Shown: in pieces, positions 1 to 7,158 of the stretch
How positions within the stretch are numbered: position 1 is the stretch's first letter
How the letters are laid out: every line of letters starts with the position of its first letter
Assembly: GCA_964508185.1 (NCBI GenBank)
Contig: CAZDSS010000030.1
Location: 1 to 25,948, forward strand
Direction of reading: 5' to 3'
Origin: CAZDSS01 sp964508185
GTDB taxonomy: Bacteria > Pseudomonadota > Alphaproteobacteria > Sphingomonadales > Govanellaceae
Length of the DNA stretch: 25,948 nt
The notes under the pieces: generated by a model
The model's database searches: none
The model's input: only the letters and a program-made list of their open reading frames with translations
What the model was told of the DNA's origin: nothing
Made by a program: the position numbers and the translations under genes

Positions 1-99
1 TATGCGGGCGTGGAGAACGAGCTGTTCTTCCGCGACAACACCATGATGCTGTTCGGCGACGCCAAGAAGGTCTGCGAAGACATCGTCAAGAACTTCTGA
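1..99 (+). CDS. pntB: NAD(P) transhydrogenase subunit beta, 3' end
   Basis: Only the last 32 codons are present; the gene enters from the left edge and stops with TGA at 97-99. The visible peptide starts YAGVENELFFRDNTMMLFGD and ends in a lysine-rich helix. This matches the conserved C-terminus of PntB, the membrane subunit that carries the NADP(H)-binding domain III of the proton-translocating transhydrogenase (NADH + NADP+ to NAD+ + NADPH, driven by proton influx). The GDAK stretch near the end belongs to the NADP-binding domain. A strong hairpin terminator follows 31 bases after the stop, so the pnt operon probably ends here. The identification rests on recall of the PntB C-terminus, which is highly conserved. 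Confidence 0.9.
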   Translation, partial: YAGVENELFFRDNTMMLFGDAKKVCEDIVKNF

Positions 100-130
100 C
101 GAACCGCGCAATCATCGCGCACTCCAACAT

Positions 131-172
131 GCGGCCGCTTCGTGGAAGACGCGAAGCGGCCGCAGCCTTTTT
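131..172 (+). terminator. Rho-independent terminator after pntB
   Basis: A perfect 12-bp stem (131-142 paired with 152-163, GCGGCCGCTTCG and its complement) is followed four bases later by five T residues (168-172). It sits 31 bases after the pntB stop, as expected for the end of the pnt operon. It also separates pntB from the racemase gene downstream. Confidence 0.88.
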
Positions 173-293
173 GATCCGCTCCCCTCCAATCCGGACGAGG
201 AAAACGGGAGAACGCATACGATTTCCGAAGACAGGGGGACGCTGCGCGCGGATAATGAAACGGTCCGGCTGTCCTGAAGGATGACACTTTGCC

Positions 294-1067
294 ATGACCG
301 CAGCACCCGTCCGCACCCCCGTCCGGATCCGCGTCATTACCCCGCTTTGCGACGCGCCCGCCGAAATGACGGCGATGACGCTCGATGAACTGGCGCCACT
401 CCGCCCTCTCGGCCTTGAATTCAGCGCGGTATGTCTCGACGCCGGTCCCGCCTCCATCGAAAGCGCCTTCGACGAGACGCTCGCCGCACCCCATGTGGCG
501 ATCGCGGCCATGCAGGCGGAGGCGGAGGGGATGGACGCCGTTCTCATCGATTGCATGGGCGACCCGGGGCTTGAGGCCGCGCGGGAGGCGGTATCGATCC
601 CCGTCGTCGGGCCCGGCGAGGCGGCCATGCATATGGCGGCGATCAGCGGCCACCGCTTTTCCTGCGTCACCATTCTCGACAGCGTCCGGCCGCGCTTCCA
701 TGCCCGCGCGCGCCTTTACGGCTGCAGCGAACGGCTGGCCTCCGTCCGGGCCATCAACATGCCGGTCCTCGAGATCGAGCGGAACCTTGCGGATCTGCCC
801 GATCTCCTTTTCGTCGAGGCACGACGGGCGGTCGTGGAGGACGGGGCGGACACCATCATCCTCGGCTGCACGGGCTTTCTCGGCGTCGCGGCGAAGCTTG
901 AGGCCATGCTGAAACAGGCGGGCCACCCTGTTCCCGTCATCAGTCCCATGCCCGTCGCCTCCTTGCTCGCTGCCACCATGGTCTGGTCCGGCCTGCCCCA
1001 CAGCAAGAAGGCCTGGCCCCGGCCACCCTTCGCCAAGGCATATGCGGGCTTCACCTTTCCGCAGTAA
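294..1067 (+). CDS. Asp/Glu/hydantoin racemase family protein (paralogue 1)
   Basis: A 257-residue protein of the Asp/Glu/hydantoin racemase superfamily, whose cofactor-independent racemases use two cysteines as acid/base. Both expected cysteines are visible: Cys87 in LIDCMGDPGL and Cys192 in ILGCTGF. The family C-terminal HSKKAWP stretch is present near residue 236. Length fits the hydantoin racemase branch (about 240-260). ATG 294 is the first good start; a weak AAGGA lies 12 bases upstream. The gene converges on the MalT-like regulator and the two coding regions overlap by 17 bp at their 3' ends. A second racemase with the same LIDCM and HSK(K/R)AWP signatures lies in the opposing operon, so this is probably a paralogue serving the same pathway. 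The substrate (hydantoin, amino acid or maleate-like acid) cannot be told from sequence. No clear promoter was found between 173 and 293. Confidence 0.85.
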   Translation: MTAAPVRTPVRIRVITPLCDAPAEMTAMTLDELAPLRPLGLEFSAVCLDAGPASIESAFDETLAAPHVAIAAMQAEAEGMDAVLIDCMGDPGLEAAREAVSIPVVGPGEAAMHMAAISGHRFSCVTILDSVRPRFHARARLYGCSERLASVRAINMPVLEIERNLADLPDLLFVEARRAVVEDGADTIILGCTGFLGVAAKLEAMLKQAGHPVPVISPMPVASLLAATMVWSGLPHSKKAWPRPPFAKAYAGFTFPQ

Positions 1068-3798
1068 GCCCCGCGGGCTCCATGCGGTCGGCGAGCAGCG
1101 CCCGCTCGCGGCAGACGCGCACGGCCTCCGCCCGCTGGGAGACGCCCAGCTTCGCGAACAGGCTTTTCATGTGGTATTTCACGGTATTGGGCGACACGCC
1201 GAGATGCAGCGCGATCTCCTTGTTGGAGAAGCCGCGGTCAAGCTCCCGCAGGACCTCCATTTCCATCGGGGTGAGGGTCATGGCATCCCCCGCCCGGCGC
1301 CGGTCGGCGCGGCGGATCTCGCGCCTGATGTCGCGCAGGAAATTGTCGCGATAGCGGTCCGGCGGCAGATCGCCCCGCCCGCCGAGCACCGCATCGATCA
1401 CGGGCATCAGACGGCGGCCGTGGTCGAGATAGGGGCGGCGGATCCCCGTGAACAGGCCGCAGCGCACGGCGTCATCCAGCGCCTGAACGGCCGCCGCCAT
1501 GTCCCCCGCCACTGCATGTGCGTCGCACAGCACCAGCATCAGCCGCACGAGCTGGTGGAGATCGCCGCATTCCCGCGCCATGCGGATGTGGGGGGTGAGA
1601 AGCTCCACGGCGCGGCCCGTCCGGCCGCCTGCGAGATGGACAATCGCCAGGGCCGTCGCCGTCCCGGCCAGGGAGCGCCGCGCGGGCATGTCCCGCGCCT
1701 GGTTCAGGAAGGCTTCAAGGCGCGGCGCGTATGGGTCGAGCTCGCCGCCCCGCCCCGCAAGAAACAGGTAGTGGACCGACAGGCAATCGGCGAGCAGGGT
1801 CAGGCGGTCGAGATTGCGGGCCGCGCCCATGTTCCGCGCAGCCTCGGCCGCGGCGAGGGCTCCGTCGATCTCCCGCCGCGCCCAGTTCACGGCGGCGAGC
1901 GCCGTATAGGCAGCGGCATACAGCTCGTACCAGCCGTCGCTCTGCTCCGCCGCGGGCAGGGCCGCATGCAGGCGCGCCTCCGCCTCGTCGATCTGGTCGC
2001 GCTCGGCGAGTATTTCGGCGAGGTAGATGGAGGTATGCCCGGCAAGATCGATGCCCTCGCCGAAGCGGATGTCGAGCTCCCGCTCCGTCGCGCGCAGGAT
2101 GGATTCGGCATCTTCAAGCCGCCCTTGCGCGAGATGCGCCTTGGCTTGGGTAAAGCGCAGGAAGATCTCGCCATAGAGGGACTTCATCACCCTGTAGTGG
2201 CTGATGGCGTCGTCGCAGGCATCGAGCGCCCGGTCGAAGAGGCCGAATTCGCAGTAGCGGGTCGCAAGCGAATCCGCGAGCACCGCATGAAGCACGTGGT
2301 CCGACTTGTGGACGCGCCGCCGCAGGGCCTGGACCCGCTCGATCTCCGCCAATGACGGCGGATCGTCCGCATAGTCGGACAGAATATGCTCCATGACGTC
2401 GCGGTCGATGCGGTCCTGCCCGGTCCAGCCGGCGTCGGGATCGAGCCCGCGGAAATAGTCCCGCGCGCCCGTGATGTCGCCGTCCTTGACCATCAGGAAC
2501 GCCTTGGCGAGGGAAAGCGGCAGCCATGACCGCACGACGTCATCGGGCAGGCTCGAGATCCCCGTCCGGATCAGGTTGAGGCGGCCGTCCATGATCATGC
2601 GCCAGCCGCCGGCCTCGCTCAGGAACCGCGCGGCGAGATCATGGTCCCCCGCCCTGAGCGCATGCTGCACGGCGGAGCGGACCCACCCGTTCGCCGCCAG
2701 CCAGTCCGCCGCCCGGCGATGGAGCCCGGCGACAAAGGCCGGATCCAGAAGCTTCAGGCGGTCGCGCAGGAAATCGAGGAACAGGGTGTGGTAGCGGAAC
2801 CACTGGCGATCGTCCTCTTCGGGGATGAGGAAGAGGTCGCGCTCATAGAGCCCTTCCAGCATCAGCCAGCCGTCCGCGCGGCCGGTGACCGCGTTGGCAA
2901 GGTCGCCATTGACCCGGTCGAGGATCGCGGTCTCGATCATGAAGTCCCGCGTCTCCTCGGCAAGGGTGGACAGCACCTGCTCGCCGAGATAGCGGGCGAG
3001 ATCCGTGGTGCGCCCCGAGAAGTCGGAGACGAGCCGCGCCCGCCCGCCGTCGCCATTGAGCCAGATGCGCGCCATCTGCAGGGCGATGGGCCAGCCCTCC
3101 GTGCGGTCGGTGAGCCGGTGCAGCTCGGATTCCGAAAGGTGCGCGCCCGAGCTTTCGAGGAAGGCCGCGACCTCAGCGGCTGAGAAGCGCAGCTCGCGCG
3201 CCGAGACTTCCACCAGATCGTCATGGGCGCGGAGATTTTCGATGTCCATGTCCGGCCGCCAGCGGGACGCGATCACGAAATGGACATGGCGCGGCAGGTT
3301 GCGCAGGAGATAGCGGAAGAGCGCGGTGAGCTCCGGGGATTCCGCGCGGTTGTATTCGTCGAGGAAGACGACGAGCGGCCGGCTCTGCTCGGCGACCGCA
3401 TTGATGAAGGCGGTCGCCAGCGACTTCACTGGCATCTGCTCGCCCAGACTGGCGACGCCGCCGAGGGGATCGAAGGCGATGTAGCCGATGCGGGAAATGG
3501 CGGCAGCCATGTGGGCGACGAAGGTCGCGGCTTCCGACTCGTCCTCCTCCAGCGTCAGCCAGGCGGCGGCGATGCGCTTGCGCCGCAGCGCCTTCAGCCA
3601 TTGGATGAGGAGGCTGGTCTTGCCGTATCCCGCCCCCGCATGGACGATGGTGAGCCGCCGCTGCAGCACGTCGCCCAGAAGATTCATGAGATCCTGGCGG
3701 ACGATATGGCCCTCGTCGCGGCCCTGGGGAGCGAGCTTGGTGGCCGCCAGATCCTCGCGCCTGATCTGATGACCCGATTGCTCTCCCTGCGGTTGCAT
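1051..3798 (-). CDS. MalT-like (LAL) LuxR-family ATP-dependent transcriptional regulator
   Basis: A 915-residue regulator with the MalT layout. An N-terminal STAND-type ATPase carries a Walker A motif HAGAGYGKTS (53-62) and a Walker B-like VVFLDEYNR (143-151). A long central helical-repeat (TPR-like) sensor region follows. A C-terminal LuxR helix-turn-helix begins at LTPMEMEVLREL and contains FSNKEIALHLGVSPNTVKYH. Such proteins bind an inducer plus ATP, oligomerise and activate promoters. ATG 3796-3798 has a strong GGGGAGG site six bases upstream. It is the last gene of the minus-strand hydantoinase-type operon, 126 bp after the deacetylase, so it is the obvious candidate regulator. A perfect 10-bp inverted repeat lies in the gap just upstream. 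Family assignment is firm; target and inducer are inference. Confidence 0.92.
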   Translation of the reverse strand: MQPQGEQSGHQIRREDLAATKLAPQGRDEGHIVRQDLMNLLGDVLQRRLTIVHAGAGYGKTSLLIQWLKALRRKRIAAAWLTLEEDESEAATFVAHMAAAISRIGYIAFDPLGGVASLGEQMPVKSLATAFINAVAEQSRPLVVFLDEYNRAESPELTALFRYLLRNLPRHVHFVIASRWRPDMDIENLRAHDDLVEVSARELRFSAAEVAAFLESSGAHLSESELHRLTDRTEGWPIALQMARIWLNGDGGRARLVSDFSGRTTDLARYLGEQVLSTLAEETRDFMIETAILDRVNGDLANAVTGRADGWLMLEGLYERDLFLIPEEDDRQWFRYHTLFLDFLRDRLKLLDPAFVAGLHRRAADWLAANGWVRSAVQHALRAGDHDLAARFLSEAGGWRMIMDGRLNLIRTGISSLPDDVVRSWLPLSLAKAFLMVKDGDITGARDYFRGLDPDAGWTGQDRIDRDVMEHILSDYADDPPSLAEIERVQALRRRVHKSDHVLHAVLADSLATRYCEFGLFDRALDACDDAISHYRVMKSLYGEIFLRFTQAKAHLAQGRLEDAESILRATERELDIRFGEGIDLAGHTSIYLAEILAERDQIDEAEARLHAALPAAEQSDGWYELYAAAYTALAAVNWARREIDGALAAAEAARNMGAARNLDRLTLLADCLSVHYLFLAGRGGELDPYAPRLEAFLNQARDMPARRSLAGTATALAIVHLAGGRTGRAVELLTPHIRMARECGDLHQLVRLMLVLCDAHAVAGDMAAAVQALDDAVRCGLFTGIRRPYLDHGRRLMPVIDAVLGGRGDLPPDRYRDNFLRDIRREIRRADRRRAGDAMTLTPMEMEVLRELDRGFSNKEIALHLGVSPNTVKYHMKSLFAKLGVSQRAEAVRVCRERALLADRMEPAGLTAER

Positions 3799-3859
3799 AG
3801 GACGCCTCCCCTGTCCCGATCTTCAGGATAGCTCCGCGATTCCCCTGACAACCGACCCG

Positions 3860-3885
3860 CCCGGCATTCTAGCATGAATGCCGGG
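3860..3885. repeat. Perfect 10-bp inverted repeat upstream of the MalT-like regulator
   Basis: CCCGGCATTC (3860-3869), a 6-base spacer and GAATGCCGGG (3876-3885) form a perfect inverted repeat between the deacetylase stop and the regulator start. There is no T-run on either strand, so a classical terminator is unlikely. It could be an operator or an mRNA hairpin that uncouples regulator expression from the operon. Confidence 0.7.
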
Positions 3886-3924
3886 GACAAGTGAATCGCC
3901 GGCGCGCCGGCAAGGAACGTCCGT

Positions 3925-4971
3925 TCAGATGGGCGCAGCCTGCCGGGCGTCCTCGAAGGCGCTCAACACGTTCACCACATTGACGCCGATCGCATCCAGA
4001 TTGTAGCCGCCCTCCATGACGAAGAGCGCCGGAACGGCGAGGCCCGCAAGCCGCGCTCCGAGCCGGCTGAAGTCGTCGGACGTCAGCCGGAAGAAGGAGA
4101 TGGGGTCCTTCTCGTAGGTATCGACGCCGAGGGAGACGACGAGCGCGTCTGGCCGGAAGCGGCGGATGGCATCGAGGCCATGCTCCAGCGCCTCGAACCA
4201 GCGGTCGGCCGCGGTGCCGTGGGGCAAGGGAAGGTTGAGGTTGTACCCCTCGCCCCGGCCCGCCCCCCTTTCCTCCGCATGGCCGAGGAAGAAGGGATAA
4301 TCCTCGTCCGGATCGCCGTGGAGGGAGACGAACAGCACGTCGTCCCGGTCATAGAAGATGGACTGGGTGCCGTTGCCGTGGTGATAGTCCACATCGAGGA
4401 CCGCGACGCGCTTCATGCCCCGGTCGATGAGCCGCTGGGCCGCGATCGCCGCATTGTTGAGGAAGCAGTAGCCGCCATAATAGGCCCGCGCCGCGTGATG
4501 CCCCGGCGGACGGCAGAGGGCGAAGGCAGCCCCCTCGCCCGACGAGACGAGCTCCGCGGCGGTGAGCGCCGCTTGGGCGGAGGCATAGGCCGCATCCCAC
4601 GTCCCCGCCGTGATGGGCGCCGTTGCGTCGAAGGAATAGTACGCGATGCGCCCGCTGATGGATCTGGGCACCCGGCGGCTCATGTCCGGCATGGGCGTGC
4701 AGCAGGGCAGCGCATCCCCCTCCCCGCCCGCGGCGCGCCAGGCGTCATAGGCGCCCTGCAGGAAATCCACGTAGTCGGGCGCATGGACGGCGAGCAAGGG
4801 ATCGCGCCCGAAATCCGCGGGCTCGATGATGGGGCCGAGCTTCACCGCCTGAATGCGGTCGCGGATGGCTTCGGCGCGGGCGGGCCGTTCGTGGCAGGGC
4901 ACCAGCTGATTGCCGAAAAGCTCCGCCGCGCCGTGATGGAGCGCCTGCCGTGGGCTGTAGACGGTTTTCAT
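3925..4971 (-). CDS. Acetylpolyamine amidohydrolase-type deacetylase (histone deacetylase family)
   Basis: A 348-residue zinc-dependent amidohydrolase of the histone deacetylase superfamily, which removes acyl groups from amines. All catalytic residues are visible: the His pair in RPPGHHA (158-159), zinc ligands Asp195 and His197 in DVDYHHGNG, Asp284 in SLGVDTYEKDP, and Tyr323 in MEGGY. From memory these numbers coincide with those of Mycoplana ramosa acetylpolyamine amidohydrolase (341 residues), so the two align almost without gaps. Glu17 is kept. The positions of that enzyme's Glu106 and Glu117, which bind the polyamine cation, are Ser106 and Thr117 here, which argues for a different N-acyl substrate. 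The ATG follows the racemase TGA with no spacer, so the two are translationally coupled. GGAG lies seven bases upstream. No signal peptide is seen, so it is probably cytoplasmic. Confidence 0.9.
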   Translation of the reverse strand: MKTVYSPRQALHHGAAELFGNQLVPCHERPARAEAIRDRIQAVKLGPIIEPADFGRDPLLAVHAPDYVDFLQGAYDAWRAAGGEGDALPCCTPMPDMSRRVPRSISGRIAYYSFDATAPITAGTWDAAYASAQAALTAAELVSSGEGAAFALCRPPGHHAARAYYGGYCFLNNAAIAAQRLIDRGMKRVAVLDVDYHHGNGTQSIFYDRDDVLFVSLHGDPDEDYPFFLGHAEERGAGRGEGYNLNLPLPHGTAADRWFEALEHGLDAIRRFRPDALVVSLGVDTYEKDPISFFRLTSDDFSRLGARLAGLAVPALFVMEGGYNLDAIGVNVVNVLSAFEDARQAAPI

Positions 4972-5748
4972 TCACGTCTCCGGAGAGTGGTAGAATTTCG
5001 CCAGGTCATGGCCGCGGAGCAGCTTGCCATGACGCGGACTGGGCCAGGCGCGCTTGCTGTGCCCGGCCCCGGCGCGGATCACCGCAACGAGCGTGCCTGC
5101 GGCCAGTACGGTGGGATTGATGACCGGCACGTCGAGATCGCGCGCCAGCAGACGCTGCCGCAGCCGCTCCGTGAAGGGCGAGAATTCCGTGCAGCCGAAG
5201 ACCAGCAGATCGGCGCCGTCGTCCCGGATCGCGCGAAGCGCCGCCTCCTCCAGCCGGGCGAGGGTCGCACTTTCATCCCGCGACACCTCCTCCGCCCCAA
5301 GCCCCGTGGCCTGAACCCCGGCGAGCTGGGCGGAAAGCCCCATGGCGCGGATCTGCGCGTCCACGAGCGGACCCGTATCGTCGCAGATGTCGAGAACGGC
5401 GAACCGGTTGCCGAGGGTCGCCGCAAGGCGGAAGGCGACTTCGGCCGCGCCCATCACCGGAATGTCGAGGGCGACCCGCAGGGCCTTGAGCCCCGGGTCC
5501 AGCATGCAATCGATGAGGACGCCGTGGCATCCCTCGGCGGCGGCCGCAAGGCCCGCCTCCAGAATGCCGGGAACGGCCAAGGCGTCGTCCATCTCGTTCT
5601 CGATGGAGCTCGGGCCGTATTTGAGCATCCGGCCGACCACCATGACGCCCGCGAAATCGGCGAAGGCCGCGTCAAGAAAGGCCTGATAGGCCGCAAGGCC
5701 GTGGACGCCTGCCTCGATCACGGGCGCGATCGAACAGATCTTCAGCAT
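4972..5748 (-). CDS. Asp/Glu/hydantoin racemase family protein (paralogue 2)
   Basis: A 258-residue cofactor-independent racemase-type protein. The two catalytic cysteines are Cys81 in VLIDCMLDPGL and Cys186 in VFGCTEF, and the C-terminal GHSKRAWP stretch is family-typical. The frame stays open about 1 kb further upstream, but ATG 5746-5748 is the real start. It begins MLKICSIAPV, has GGAGGG seven bases upstream and marks the beginning of family similarity. The start overlaps the permease stop (ATG-C-TGA), and the stop abuts the deacetylase ATG. It is therefore embedded in the operon and probably interconverts enantiomers of the imported compound or its product. Racemase is the usual family activity, but some members are decarboxylases or isomerases, so the reaction is not certain. 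Confidence 0.87.
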   Translation of the reverse strand: MLKICSIAPVIEAGVHGLAAYQAFLDAAFADFAGVMVVGRMLKYGPSSIENEMDDALAVPGILEAGLAAAAEGCHGVLIDCMLDPGLKALRVALDIPVMGAAEVAFRLAATLGNRFAVLDICDDTGPLVDAQIRAMGLSAQLAGVQATGLGAEEVSRDESATLARLEEAALRAIRDDGADLLVFGCTEFSPFTERLRQRLLARDLDVPVINPTVLAAGTLVAVIRAGAGHSKRAWPSPRHGKLLRGHDLAKFYHSPET

Positions 5749-7046
5749 CGCTCTCCCTCCGCCGCGGGCTTGCGGAAACCCGCCATGTGCGCCAGCACAA
5801 GATAGGCAAGCCCCGCCGCAAGGAACGAGTCGCAGGACGGGATCCCGGTGATGGTGACGAGATCGTAGGCGGTAACGAGCCCCAGGCCCGAGCCCGCGCC
5901 CCAGGCGGCGAACGCAGGCCAGCGCACGGCGGGCAGGCGATCGAGCGCGTCCGGATTGTAGCGCCGGCGGGCGACCAGGTAGAAGTCCACCACATAGACG
6001 GCGGCCACCGGCGGCATGAAGACGCCGAGGGTGATGAGGAACGGCACGAAATGCGCGATGATGCCCGACAGCGCCACCACGGTGCCGAGAACGCCCGCGA
6101 TCAGCGTCAGTTTCCACGCCTTCACCTTGCGGAAGGTCGCGGCGAGGCTGAGACCCGAGCTGTAGAGATTTGCGGCGTTCGACGTCCAGGTGGAAAAGAC
6201 CAGAACGAAGAGTGCTGGCAGGCCAAGCCCGAGGCCGAGGAATATCTTCATCAGGTCGTCCTCGCCGGTGACGAGACTGGGGATCGCGGCCGACAGCAGG
6301 ATCACCGGCGCCCCGAGGCCGTAGGATATGAACATCGCCCCCACCGCGCCGCCGCGGGACGACACGTAGCGCGTGAGATCGGGCACGGTCGCGGCTCCCA
6401 CCATGCTGCCGCCCGCGACCGCCGAAATGGCAAGACCCAGATTCATGCTGCCGTCCATGGGCCGGGTCGCCATGAGCATGCCCGGTGTCGCCTGCAGGAT
6501 GGCAAGGGTCATGATGGCGGCCAGAATGATGACGAGGAGCGGCACGGCGAGGAGCGACAGCCGGTCGAGCGCCTTGAAGCCGAAGATGGTGGTGAGCACC
6601 ATCAGCGCCCCGCCCGCGGCCACATAAAGCCCCCAGCCGCCGGAATGCTCGAACATCTCGCTCGCCGTCGCCACCATGGCGTCCCCGAAGAGCGCCGCAT
6701 TGACGCCGAACCAGCCGAAGCATGTGATCGCGAAGACCGCGTTCACGACCCGCGCGCCGGCAACGCCGAAGGCGAACTGCACCAGCATGTAGGTGCTGAG
6801 CCGCGCCTCGGCCCCCACAAGCGCCGTGAGGCTTGCGACAGACGCAAGGATGAGCCCGCCGACGGTGAAGGCCATCGTCGCCTGCACGAGCCCGAGCGCC
6901 GTTCCGATCTGCGCCCCCATGAGGAAGCCCGGAAGCGCGATGCCGATGCCGAGGATGATGAGCGCCACCCGCGTGCCGCCAACGGTCAAGGCACCGGGCA
7001 CCGGCGCGGTCGTGAAATCCTCCACCAGATTTTCAAGCTTGCTCAT
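5742..7046 (-). CDS. NCS1-family (CodB-like) permease
   Basis: A 434-residue polytopic inner-membrane protein with about twelve hydrophobic segments, the first at ALIILGIGIALPGFLMGAQIG. It belongs to the nucleobase:cation symporter-1 family and is closest in size and layout to cytosine permease CodB. Family members import cytosine, allantoin, uracil, or hydantoins (Mhp1) with H+ or Na+. The intracellular TWTSNAANLYSSGL stretch is typical of the CodB branch. ATG 7044-7046 has a weak GAGG 12 bases upstream. The gene's stop overlaps the start of the racemase. Its position after a TonB-dependent receptor and near hydantoinase-type genes suggests it completes uptake of a small cyclic nitrogen compound. 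The exact substrate cannot be read from sequence. Confidence 0.9.
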   Translation of the reverse strand: MSKLENLVEDFTTAPVPGALTVGGTRVALIILGIGIALPGFLMGAQIGTALGLVQATMAFTVGGLILASVASLTALVGAEARLSTYMLVQFAFGVAGARVVNAVFAITCFGWFGVNAALFGDAMVATASEMFEHSGGWGLYVAAGGALMVLTTIFGFKALDRLSLLAVPLLVIILAAIMTLAILQATPGMLMATRPMDGSMNLGLAISAVAGGSMVGAATVPDLTRYVSSRGGAVGAMFISYGLGAPVILLSAAIPSLVTGEDDLMKIFLGLGLGLPALFVLVFSTWTSNAANLYSSGLSLAATFRKVKAWKLTLIAGVLGTVVALSGIIAHFVPFLITLGVFMPPVAAVYVVDFYLVARRRYNPDALDRLPAVRWPAFAAWGAGSGLGLVTAYDLVTITGIPSCDSFLAAGLAYLVLAHMAGFRKPAAEGERC

Positions 7047-7158
7047 GGGTCATTTCGCCTCAAGCCCTGGCCGCGCCCAGTGGAAGAACGTCACCCGCGG
7101 AACGCGGGGGCAGCATGGCGGCGGCGCGCCATTCTACCCCTGTGCGACACGCGATCCG

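Noticed and set aside
1042..2355. A long plus-strand open frame opposite the MalT-like regulator gene
   Set aside because: It is antisense to a convincing gene, its translation is low-complexity Arg/His/Gly-rich sequence, and high GC makes such frames common.
4972..6723. A 583-residue frame that would fuse the racemase to an upstream Arg-rich domain
   Set aside because: The upstream half overlaps the permease gene in another frame and has no family features; the racemase has its own ATG and ribosome site at 5748.
7094..7108. CCCGCG-N3-CGCGGG hairpin between receptor and permease as a terminator
   Set aside because: Short stem with a 3-base loop and no T-run on the minus strand; may weakly affect polarity but not enough to call.
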